NCBI GenBank assembly: GCA_942159475.1
Contig: OW804095.1
Location: forward strand, 59,176,773-59,240,772
Direction of reading: 5' to 3'
Origin: Sthenelais limicola
Lineage: Eukaryota; Annelida; Polychaeta; Phyllodocida; Sigalionidae
DNA: 64,000 nt
Shown here: piece after piece, positions 49,815 through 60,300 of the stretch
Numbering within the stretch: the first letter of the stretch is position 1
How the letters are laid out: the number at the start of each line of letters is the position of its first letter
Program-made: the position numbers and the translations under genes
The notes under the pieces: model-generated
Seen by the model: the letters and a program-made list of their open reading frames with translations, nothing else
Database searches by the model: none
Told to the model about the DNA's origin: nothing

Positions 49815-52015
49815 AAAACTCTAGTGAAACCGTTGAAATTCCGGCCTCTAGAGGAACGGTAGATGTTCCCCGTTCCTGTGCAACTGGGGTAGATGTACCC
49901 CCCAAAAAGGTAGAGACGCTTTATTCTAGTTTTCATCATATACAACCCGATATCGAGTCTCTCGTGTCTGACAATAACACACTTGATGTTGTGCACAACA
50001 GCCATGTCGCCGTTCACCGCACAGCACCACTCACCCAGACAACGCCCCCGCAGGCTCACACAGCGGACACATTGCCTGCTAACCAAACACCCAAGTCACT
50101 GGACGGTGCCTTGGCTATCGCCACCTCAGCTCTCTCTCACAATGGTCAACTTATGTTACACCTATACACCGACATGATCTACAAGGATAATTCCCTGGCA
50201 AGTAGTTGTGTTTGTGTGTTTGATAATGCCCCCTGTTCGCATAGACATCCAGAGCAGGGGGATGCGGCAGGCTTGTGTGTGTACACTCATGCATACAATC
50301 CTGCCGCTAAAGCTGAGGACAGGAAAACTACGTATCCCACAATGGAGTCTGGGATCACTGCACTTGACAAACTTTATCATATTGTGAGAGAAAAGGGCCT
50401 CCCAAATGTCATGGGGGCCCGCATCCATCTGGATACAAAACTGAACATCAAAAACTGGCAATCAATAGCTACTGGTCACCAAGATGACGGGTGGCTATTA
50501 CAGTGCCTATGCTATGGCTTTCCACTCCAATACCATGGCCCACCTCTAAACACGGAGGCACCCGAGAATCACAGATCAGCCACCAGCTACATGACTCACG
50601 TGCGTAAGTACATTAACACTGAGCTTCAGAACCATGCACTAGCTGGTCCTTTCGCTACCTCCCCATTTCCTGACTGGAGCCATTTTAGCCCCCTCATGAC
50701 ACGGGAAAAATCATCATCTAATGATCGTAGGATAATCGTCGATCTGTCCTTCCCGGAGGGAAAATCAGTAAATGATCACGTGGCTAAAAACTCAATCTTT
50801 GGTTTCAATTTGGATCACAGCCTCCCCACCGTGTGGATGGCTGTGGATAGAATCAGGGACATGAACTATAACGTTATGCTAGCATCAATCGACATCCAAA
50901 GGGCCTACAGAAATTTCCTTGTGTGCCCACTAGACTGGCCATTGTTGCTAATCTCAGCTGACAATGATGTGTACATGGACATGGCTCTCCCGTTCGGGAC
51001 CAGGGCCTCCTCACTATACATGCAACGAATAGCACAGTATATCCTCAGACACCTCCAGTCGATTGGCATACATGGTCTCTTCTACCTCGACGACCTCCTC
51101 TTGTTGCTAGCATACAAGGATAATCCTCACAAACAATTCGCAAAAGCACACCAAGTATTCAGGGATCTTGGTCTACCACTTAGCTATAATAAGCTCTTTG
51201 ATCCAGCCCCCTCTCTCATATGGTTGGGAATCAAAATCGACGTCTCTCAGAGAAAACTCTCAATACCGCAAGCAAAACTCTCCTCCTTCCTGCAGGCAGT
51301 AAAGAGGCTCCTTGCGGTGGGTAAAGTGGATGAAAAGGGATTCCAGAGTTTTTTGGGTCGCGTAATCCACTTTGCCCAAGTCATCAAGCCAGCTAGGCTC
51401 TTCATAGCCAGGCTACTACAGCTATACAGGGAGAGCGACAAAAAGGAAGTTACTTTCAACAGGGCTGCAAAAGCTGACCTCAACTGGATGAAGACATACA
51501 TACAACGTTGTAATGCCTCCTCCATGATGGCCCCGCCCCCTCCATCAATCACCATCTGGGCAGACTCCTGCCTGGAGGCTGGGGCAGGCCACACCAATGA
51601 ATATTACTACTCCTGTCGATACTCCCCTGTCATGTCCAGCAAGCACCACATCACACAACTGGAGGCTCTCAATTGCCTCATCGCATTGAGGACCCTTGTG
51701 CCAAAAGGAACCACTGGAAAACATGTTGAAATCTGCTGCGACAACATGGCAGCGATCATGTCTTTCCTACACTACAGAGCCAGAGACCACGTCCTGTCTG
51801 CTATCACCAGGGCCCTGTGGTACTGGGCTTATGAGCACGAACTCCACCTTTCATTCACTCACGTACCAGGCGTCAACATGACCCTCTCCGATGCTCTCTC
51901 GAGGCAGCACATGGACTCTGAGAAATCTGAACTTGCCATGTCACTCATTAAACAGCAAAACCTCCATGAAATTGCTCCTCACCCATCTGCCTTTAACTAC
52001 TCTAAATTCATGTAG
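49751..52015 (+). CDS. Ngaro ORF2, reverse transcriptase-RNase H
   Basis: Open for 754 codons from the frameshift site; the first credible independent start would be far inside. The first about 90 residues are unconserved linker. RT motifs follow: RRIIVDLSFPEGKSVNDHV, LASIDIQRAYRNFLVCP, LPFGTRASSLYMQR and the catalytic YLDD at 51083-51094, then LPLSYNKLFDP and LIWLGIKID. The RNase H domain has its acidic residues in SITIWADSCLEAGAGH, ITQLEALNCLIA, VEICCDNMAAIM and VNMTLSDALSRQ. No protease, DDE integrase or methyltransferase domain was seen. It copies the element RNA into DNA. Confidence 0.9.
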   Translation: MNPSACGAPACCGEGAQLSATENSSETVEIPASRGTVDVPRSCATGVDVPPKKVETLYSSFHHIQPDIESLVSDNNTLDVVHNSHVAVHRTAPLTQTTPPQAHTADTLPANQTPKSLDGALAIATSALSHNGQLMLHLYTDMIYKDNSLASSCVCVFDNAPCSHRHPEQGDAAGLCVYTHAYNPAAKAEDRKTTYPTMESGITALDKLYHIVREKGLPNVMGARIHLDTKLNIKNWQSIATGHQDDGWLLQCLCYGFPLQYHGPPLNTEAPENHRSATSYMTHVRKYINTELQNHALAGPFATSPFPDWSHFSPLMTREKSSSNDRRIIVDLSFPEGKSVNDHVAKNSIFGFNLDHSLPTVWMAVDRIRDMNYNVMLASIDIQRAYRNFLVCPLDWPLLLISADNDVYMDMALPFGTRASSLYMQRIAQYILRHLQSIGIHGLFYLDDLLLLLAYKDNPHKQFAKAHQVFRDLGLPLSYNKLFDPAPSLIWLGIKIDVSQRKLSIPQAKLSSFLQAVKRLLAVGKVDEKGFQSFLGRVIHFAQVIKPARLFIARLLQLYRESDKKEVTFNRAAKADLNWMKTYIQRCNASSMMAPPPPSITIWADSCLEAGAGHTNEYYYSCRYSPVMSSKHHITQLEALNCLIALRTLVPKGTTGKHVEICCDNMAAIMSFLHYRARDHVLSAITRALWYWAYEHELHLSFTHVPGVNMTLSDALSRQHMDSEKSELAMSLIKQQNLHEIAPHPSAFNYSKFM

Positions 52016-53061
52016 ATTATCTCACACACATTACCTTATCATGTGGTGCATTTCGCACAATACCTAAAAATCATGTTTTATATCCTTCAGACCCATCACT
52101 TGATTATTTGGTGGAGCGAGCTCAGGCTAGACAGACTCTGGCTGTGCGCCCAGGCACCACCTCCAACCGACTCCAGGCTTTCAAAACCTTCACTGGATTC
52201 TGTGCCAAGTACAGCATCGCCCCTCTATCGCCCTCCCCTCAGGAGATCTGTGTGTTCATTGAATATCTTGCGATTTTCATGAAATCCCCGAGGTCAATAT
52301 CCAACTATATCTCCAGCATCAAGGCCCTACTCCTGAGGGGCGGGAGGGATATCCAAGTGTTCTCGCATGTGGCGGTGAGGGACGCTCTACAAGCGATCTC
52401 CCACAACATTCGCCACGTCCCGTCACCTGCTCCTGCCATAACTCCAGAGCACCTCATCAGCCTGATCTCGCTGGTGTACCACGATAAAGAGGGGCCAACA
52501 ATCAGATTTGCACTGATCCTCATGTTCACAACACTGCTAAGGCAGTCGAACGTCCTCCTACGTGTCGGACAGACGTTCGACCCTACTAGACACCTCACCA
52601 GGGGCGACCTTTCTACATCCCCAACTACGATAACAGTCAACTACAAGTGGGCGAAAAATAAACAAGCTCCTACAGCTAAGGGAGAGTGCTTCATCCTACC
52701 AGCACTCCCACTCTCTCCCCTGTGCCCTCTGACTGCATTCATCGACATGTGCAAACATAGGCCCTCTAACTCACGCAGTGCCCCTCTGTGCATGGTCGAG
52801 AGCGGCGCCCCTCTCTCGTTGTCATACCTTCTCTCAGCCTGGCATGCAGGCCTTAGAGCTGCATCTCTCGAAAGTCACCAGTATACGTTGCACAGCCTGA
52901 GACGAGGAGGGGCCAGCGCCCTTCAGCCACACATGCCTCCCGAAAAAATAGGGGCCTATGGAAAATGGAGGTCACAGGCCTACACAGCCTACATCGCGGA
53001 CAATTCCCAGGAGGCAGCCACTGATGCCATCAAAGCCATGGCGGACTCCGTAAAATGTTAA
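52006..53061 (+). CDS. Ngaro ORF3, tyrosine recombinase
   Basis: Integrates the circular DNA copy at short homologies. The frame is open from 52006, overlaps the end of ORF2 by 10 bases in the -1 register, and has no ATG before about 52279, inside the N-terminal domain. Translation may therefore need reinitiation, a second frameshift or splicing. The N-terminal SAM-like domain begins LDYLVERAQARQTLAVRPGT. The catalytic set is complete: Arg in LLRQSNVLL (52540-52542), Lys in YKWAKNKQ, H-x-x-R in LHSLRRGGASA (52891-52902) and Tyr in SQAYTAYIADNS (about 52981-52992). Confidence 0.88.
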   Translation: MHVDYLTHITLSCGAFRTIPKNHVLYPSDPSLDYLVERAQARQTLAVRPGTTSNRLQAFKTFTGFCAKYSIAPLSPSPQEICVFIEYLAIFMKSPRSISNYISSIKALLLRGGRDIQVFSHVAVRDALQAISHNIRHVPSPAPAITPEHLISLISLVYHDKEGPTIRFALILMFTTLLRQSNVLLRVGQTFDPTRHLTRGDLSTSPTTITVNYKWAKNKQAPTAKGECFILPALPLSPLCPLTAFIDMCKHRPSNSRSAPLCMVESGAPLSLSYLLSAWHAGLRAASLESHQYTLHSLRRGGASALQPHMPPEKIGAYGKWRSQAYTAYIADNSQEAATDAIKAMADSVKC

Positions 53062-53070
53062 GGTTTTGGC

Positions 53071-53242
53071 CCATCTTAATGTCATCAATGACTGTGTTTA
53101 TACCAATATACTCTATCAACCGAAATATTAACTACATTGCTTATTTCTACATGTTTATTTCCTTATGTACTATGTACGGTGTAATATCATCTTCATCAGG
53201 AATAAAACAGACTTTACTACCAATCCAGTGTCCTTTTCAATG
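53071..53242 (+). repeat. Ngaro split direct repeat B1
   Basis: 172 bp, identical by eye to B2 (53433-53604). It contains AATAAA near 53202, probably the element's polyadenylation signal, and abuts A2 directly. Confidence 0.92.
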
Positions 53243-53366
53243 CACTGGCCATTGGTCGAATGGTAGTACATTGACCTGACACTGGAGGGGGTCGGCGCTC
53301 CTCGTGCTCCCTGGAGCCCAGTCATCGACCTCACTCCACCGCCGACCACCGAGGATATAACATCTG
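53243..53366 (+). repeat. Ngaro split direct repeat A2
   Basis: 124 bp, second copy of A1, joined without gap to B1. The B1-A2 junction is what a recombined circular intermediate would contain. Confidence 0.92.
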
Positions 53367-53432
53367 CCCACCCTCCTCGACCCTCTTTTCTTCATGTTCT
53401 ACATTCAATTGACTCACAGCATTCACTGTCTA

Positions 53433-53604
53433 CCATCTTAATGTCATCAATGACTGTGTTTATACCAATATACTCTATCAACCGAAATATTAACTACATT
53501 GCTTATTTCTACATGTTTATTTCCTTATGTACTATGTACGGTGTAATATCATCTTCATCAGGAATAAAACAGACTTTACTACCAATCCAGTGTCCTTTTC
53601 AATG
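53433..53604 (+). repeat. Ngaro split direct repeat B2 (element 3' end)
   Basis: 172 bp, second copy of B1, again with AATAAA (near 53564). It ends TTTTCAATG at the junction with flanking DNA. Confidence 0.92.
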
Positions 53605-56600
53605 ATGACATACTGGGCCACAGTTGTGATTGAAGCAGATTCAATTCTGCAAAAACATTACATTACTTAAAACAACTACTCAAACGTTTTAAGTAAACTG
53701 ATTCTTATTACAGTGAGGAAATGGCACCATGTAAATTTCATATCAAAAAGCTTATCGACAAATGGTCAGTCATTCTGTTATACATTGTATTTAATAGATA
53801 TTAAAAATTAGGTTGATAAATATCAAATTGCTTGAACATAATCATATGACTCAAATTGATGTAACAACCCAGAATGTCTTGTATCTGGAGTGCAGTTACT
53901 CAGTTTATTCCATCTATTAAATTGAAGGCGACGATATTATCCCAAGTGATGACGGATACAGACGATTAAAAACAGTTAAAACTTCATCACATGTTTTCCG
54001 CCACACCCAAGAGCCAATAAGATTTGATTGTCGGTGGCGGTCATCGGATTGAGTCCTTTTCTTGTCACGTTCGTGCAAATAAGGAAATACCAGTGCTTTT
54101 TCTTATGAGGGGGAAGAATAGCTTGATTGTTGGTCACTCCCTGCCGGCTTGTAAAGGGATTGAAAAGATTCCCCGCGGATCATGCACCCACGTTGTTCCA
54201 ATTAGTGAAATGCCACAAGGGTAGGTCCAGGGACAAGGACTGAGCTTCAGTGAAAATAATGTCCTTTGAACAGCGGTCATTTTAATGGCAGCCCAATAAT
54301 TCGATTGTCAGACATAAAACCTGATAAAAGATAAATTTCTACGAACAGGCAGGGACGGAAATACCCGGAGATAAAATCGGTAAAGAGGGCTGGTCGGGGT
54401 CGAGTCCATTTGTGTTGCTCCGCTTTGCCACTGGCTCGTATTTCGGTTTCTTTTCTTAATCATTGGTTTTAAAACCTTGGGGAAGTTACATGGAATTAAA
54501 TCCACTTGAAGAGGGTCGATTCCGTTCACAATTCTATGACCTTTTTTCAGATGAAAACAACAGGATCCTTGAGACACTGTTATATTGTTATGTACACATG
54601 TATATCGTTGCTGAGACATAGATGAGATGCCATAGCTATAGAAGCTGTGGATGTTAGTGATGGTGGCGCCAAGCGATCTAATTAAAACCATGAGCTTTTT
54701 CTCTCTGACTCACTTCGGGAAAGAATGTCCAAGATGGGTAGTCTTAAATAATCAATCAGATCCCTCGGAGTCCCAGACCTTAATTTAGAAACACTGCTTT
54801 CAGCCAATACAAATTATAGAACAGACGGATGCTGAATAGCCTTATCATTCATCTACTGCAATAAATGAAGGAACGTGATCTGGCAGTATTGTTCTACTGT
54901 GTTTAAATCCAGTGTGCGCGCACTCTGGTGGCTTTTTTCGGGATGAATTTTTGCTTAAGTGGATCGTGCATTATGTAGAAACGTCCATAATCCGGGCGGC
55001 GGAGTGGAAGAGCAAAACCTGTTATTTGTCTCTATCAATACAAGCATACTGGGTGCCCACAAAGTGGAAGAGCAGGATAGGGTGGGCGCAGGATATCTTC
55101 AGACAGAAGATTTGTTTAAAACCAGTTGTACTCTTAATTTTAGACTACTGGATAATAATGGAGTCATTCGATGATACATTGCATGGGAAATCGATCCTCC
55201 TGAAAATGAAATTTTCCCACAGACCGTACAAGAAATACATATAATATTATATGTAATTAAGTGAGACGGAGAACCTTACTCCCAGAGCTATAGTGTTATA
55301 ATTATATACATGAACATGCATGTTTATATAAAAAAACAAATTTTAAATAAACGAAACAAAGTTTGCGAAATGCAGGTAAATATTCCATATTGATAGGGCG
55401 TTTGAAAATGATCTTAAGTGAACATCTAGGATTCCTTGGTATGAGAAGAGGGGAGCCGTTCCCTGTAGCACCCCCTGCCTCTTGCGAACTCTTCAGGTAT
55501 GAGGTTTTTGTTTTTTTAAAAAAAGGAGCAGACTCCGAGATTTAGTGAACGCGCGTTGCTCAACGCCAAAATAACACGCACAGAACGTTAGCCTTTTATC
55601 ATGGATATTTTATTTTTATGCAGACCACGTGCGAAATGCGAGGTCCCTTGGAATGGCGGATAAAATTACATGATCTGTCTAGAAAACCACCTTGCCATAA
55701 TTATAGAGTCGGAGCTTTTCATTTTCCAGAGAAGTGTGCTTTTACGTCTTTTACAAGTTCATGTCAAAGGGGACTGAGAACACAAAGACAACAATATCTT
55801 CTTCATCTCCGGCTTCTTTCTCCTATAACACGCGGTGTTTAGATGGTTCGGAAAAAAGGTGCAACAAGATAAATATGTACCAAAGTGCATAGACTTGTGT
55901 GAAAAGGTAGAAGTGTTATAGTGTAATGCCACATTGATATACATTATAAAACATTGTAAAATCTGACAAATATTCAATCATAGCCCACAGATCTATGTAT
56001 CCAACATTATCCTTAAGGTGTTGGTTGCTTTAGAATCGACTGTGGGTCGGGATTTACTTCAGGTAACGTCCTATTTTACCATAGTCATTGCTGTCCTATT
56101 ATTTTACCATGATTCCAGGATACAGAAACAACTATCATATCTTTACCTATAAATGACAATTGTAATCAGATAATTAACACGGATGTCTTCTTCCTATATT
56201 GATAGATCTAGAACGGACAGTCATTTCACAAGTGTATACAAAGACCTACTGTAGTAAACCAATCCCGTTATGATAGACCAAATTTAGAAACAGCCTGTCA
56301 TTAGTACAAGTGATATGGAACTTCATGTATTAATTCTCAGAAGATTAAATACGACTCACATGAAAAGTTCAGTGATAAAAACAATTAAACGCGTCACAAA
56401 TTAGCGCGGATTTTACAAATTGGGTGCATGGAAAAAATCATGCGAATGTGGAGGCACGTGATGCAATGCATACTTTGAGAGTGTCGCATACAAATATAAG
56501 TTGAGCAGATTGGATTGTGCATTATGCATATTTCTTTTAAAATACATGCAGCGTGTTTACTATTCACGAGGGAAAAGATAGAAGTACTATCGACATTAAA

Positions 56601-57304
56601 AAATTCAATCTTTTTTGAACATTACGTTATATAATGCTACTCTGTTAAAGTTTGCTTTGCTGCAATTTGCATTGGAATTTTAATGAGTCTGCACAACCAA
56701 TATTCGGTACGGAGAACATCCTATATATCTCATCTTAATTAAATTGCAATATATATATATATATATATATGGTTTTACAGCACTGATCCAGTCTGCGAAC
56801 CATATAGGTAATGCACCGAAATGTTTTAATTCCATTGCTTAATATCAACGACTACATATTTCAGACATCGGCTCCATTCACCACTAGTCAATCCCTCCAT
56901 TTCATGATAAATCAATGGTTGTTAACTTTCCCGTTATCAAAGCCTGATCAATCGGACCATGGAGAACAATTTACATTAACGATGTGGTACAATTCTGAAT
57001 CGCTCATAAAATGAACAAATTAATATTGAGGTTCAAATACCTCAAAATTCTCACACTAGTAATAGCTTGTCTTGAAATAATTCATACATTTCATATGAAG
57101 TGAATCGCATTCATTCAATACTTTATATATTACTACACTTGGATATATAGCTTGCAATATAAACACTAGATGAAGTGAATATCTCTAGACTCAGTGATGT
57201 CAAATATATGAAGTACATTTATCAAATTCAGTTGCTTATCATTAGTACATAATATTTCTAGATAATATCAATTATCAACAAACACATCTAACCATTTATT
57301 GTCA
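53605..57304. other. Intergenic stretch
   Basis: No credible coding exon, RNA gene or transposon protein seen on either strand. The only clear simple repeat is (AT)n at 56749-56770. AATAAA on the minus strand at 57295-57300 lies just beyond the stop of the next gene. Confidence 0.5.
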
Positions 57305-60300
57305 TCAAGGAAACAATTTTGAATGACTGTTAACATCATACATGCTTGAGTTCTTATTGACACTAGCTATATTTGGATAACTGTCTGCGCCTATAAAATG
57401 TGTTTTGGGACTATCTGTCGCACAGATATTAGTTTGGCTTTTTGCAGTAAAGATTTGCACATGGTTCTGTGAACCATTTGCCTTTGATTGACCGTTTAGA
57501 CCTAGGATGCGTGAGTGAGTGTCACGATCTAAATGGGAAATACTGGCATAAGGGTTTTCAACATTGATGTTAGCTTCACTGTCAACGCCAGACAGGTTAC
57601 CCCCTACTTGAGAATAAATATTTGGTTGACTCTCAGCTAGATCTAAGTCGGTCTGACTGTGTGGAATAGTGATGTCAACATTGCTCTTTGCACCTGGAAT
57701 GCTCTTCTGACTGTCAGCCATGTAAAAACTAACATGACTGTTCACAGAAATCTGGCTATCTGTACTATTAATTTTATTGAGGCGATTCGGAATGAAAACG
57801 CTCGTCTGACTCTCTGCACCAGTTATATTAGCCTGACTATCTTCCCTCTCCAGGAATATCCGGCTGTCTGATTTTAACATATCTGACTGGCTGTCAATCT
57901 TGATGATATTTGTCTGGCTTTTTGCTAACCGTATGTTAGGCTGGCTCTCAGATTGATTGATATTAAAACGGCTATTGGCTATATTAATTCTACTCTGTAC
58001 ACTGTTGATGCTAATTTGGCTTCTTGTACCATGGAAAGCCTTATCTGTTAGGCGCTTTGAAGCTAGTTTGCTTTCACTTGGATATTTCCATGCTGTATGA
58101 TCACAGTCACATGGTTGTTTGTACATTTTAAACTCTGTTGGCTGAACGAGAATCTTAAACTCAGATTTCGGTCGCTGTAGAACCTTATAATACTCACCAG
58201 AAGTACACTTTTTCAAACTACAAGCATCGATGTGATTTCTATAAATATTACCCACAGAGACACCATTCATTGCAGCTGCCTCTAATCTAGCCCTCATTGC
58301 CAAACTTGGTCCCCTCGTTGCTCCATCTGACCAACGACGGTTCCTATTGGCTGGTGGTTGATCAATGTGATTCTCCATTGATCTAACTGATTTTAAAATC
58401 ATAGGTATGGCACAATAAATTGGGTCTTCCTGAGAGGCTTCCTTGTCTCCAATTTCTCCTTTCTTAGGTATAAGTGCAAAGTCCATCACATTCAAATGTC
58501 TTGTGGATCCCCATCTAGATAGCGAACCGCGACGTTGTTGTTGCTTTTTCTTGTTGTGTTCTCCAAGCTTTCTCAATTTCTCCGTTGTGCCCGCCAGGTG
58601 GAACCTCTTCCTCTTTCTCCATTTTCTCCTCCTTCTTTTCTTGACTCTGAACAATCCGAGGCCCCATCTCCGGCGACCTGGGAGGCATAGATCAGGCATA
58701 TCCTGGGCTTTTGCTAGCCACACCCACGTGTGGACAAAGGAAAGGACCACGCATATCCAGGCAAGGACAAAAGACCAGCCGTAGTAGTGATCTCGGAGTT
58801 CTTCTACTGCCTTCTTGAAGGGCAGATCCACACCGGCCAGGAAGTCGTGGCGATGGATAAGGTGACATTTGCCATGGAAAATGGCGATGGAGACAGTCAT
58901 GGCTATCCCTGAATAGATAAAGTAGATACAGACATGTTATCAACTACCCTAGAATTATGTTCTAATGCAGATAATAACGTATATACCCTATAAATAGACG
59001 AACGTTAGGAACGCGCTTATCAGAGGCTGGCATCATGTACTGAGGCAAGCAATCCTGTGTATCATGATTTTCAACAACGTTGAACCGATAAATAGATTTA
59101 GCTCTTATAATGTTCAAATGTCTAATATTCATTCATAACAGTATGATTTACTAAGTGGTATACTATGAAGGATAACGTATCCTTATTTAAGAAATATTAG
59201 ATCATAAGTGTATGTGATGTGTCACAGAAAAATGAGTCTTAAGTCGCAAAAGAAATGCTTTTGAAATACCATCATACTTTAAAAAGGTGAAATCAAGCGG
59301 GTTATCCGCCAATAAATTGCAAAATCATATCCAAAATTGCGTCGATGCGCCTGTCTCCAATTGTAACTGATAATTCACAATCGATCTTGCGGATGAATTA
59401 TACTTCGAAAGGTTTTATGTTTTTTTCGCCACTTTCCCAACCTGCACACCCCATATTCTGATATTGCCCAGCCATTGAACTTTATTTAAAGCTGCTTTTG
59501 ATTTAGTTATGAAAAGCTACCAGTATTCCAAATGTTAAATTATTTTGTGTACATCACCACTCGCTTTCAAGAGCGAGCAGTATCGATTTCGCGTTAGTAG
59601 TGCATGAAAATGTCCCATAGTGGCAGGTGTGCCTCACTCATGCCTTCGTGATTATTTCAAAATTTGGTTTGGTCGTCTCTCATGATGTATAATCTTTCCA
59701 TGCAGAAGTCTGAGAAAACAATGATATTATTTCAGTGTGATTCAAGCTTAAGTTATTACTAATAGTTCCAGCATTCGAGTCTTTGTTCAAATAGTTTACG
59801 GCGGCTAATTTCTTCAAAATTACTGTCAACTGTTAATCTGTACATATACATGTGCGATAAACTTAAGGAGGAAAACGTCTGACAACAAGATCTGATTGTC
59901 CCCACTTTTGATTTGATTTTAAATTATGTTTATTCAGGACAACAGAAATACATTTCAGCGAGAAGCGTTGATATTCGCAGAAGTTGCCTGATTGCATAAG
60001 GCAAGGCACTAAGTTATTCAATAACACATAAGAAAAAAAATATATAAAGATATCAATCATTTCAATACATAAAGACTTCGACATGATGGATCCATTGTGA
60101 TCAACTTCACAATAGTCAATAGGACTTCGTATTCAAATTCAAAACTTGTATAAAAACATATTTAAAAACAGAATATCTCTATAATTCGCGTCGTGCTCTT
60201 ACACATATACCATTGGGTATTACACTTTAAATTGTCATATCATATTAATTTAACATTAAGACAATGCAATCCATAGTATCAACATAGGCTTGGTCGCGAG

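Larger units (their letters stand above)
48372..53604 (+). mobile_element. Complete Ngaro-type tyrosine-recombinase retrotransposon
   Basis: A 5,233-bp element: A1 (48372-48495), gag, RT-RNase H and tyrosine recombinase ORFs, then B1 (53071-53242), A2 (53243-53366), a 66-bp spacer and B2 (53433-53604). This A1-ORFs-B1-A2-B2 order of split direct repeats defines Ngaro/PAT-like members of the DIRS order, which integrate by recombinase rather than by DDE integrase. A1 and A2 look identical, and so do B1 and B2. All three main frames are open and carry their catalytic residues. This indicates a recent, possibly active copy. No target-site duplication is expected or seen. Confidence 0.92.

Noticed and set aside
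54308..55244. Frames of 110-127 codons on both strands
   Set aside because: No domain, no splice-site support, AT-rich composition like the surrounding intergenic DNA.
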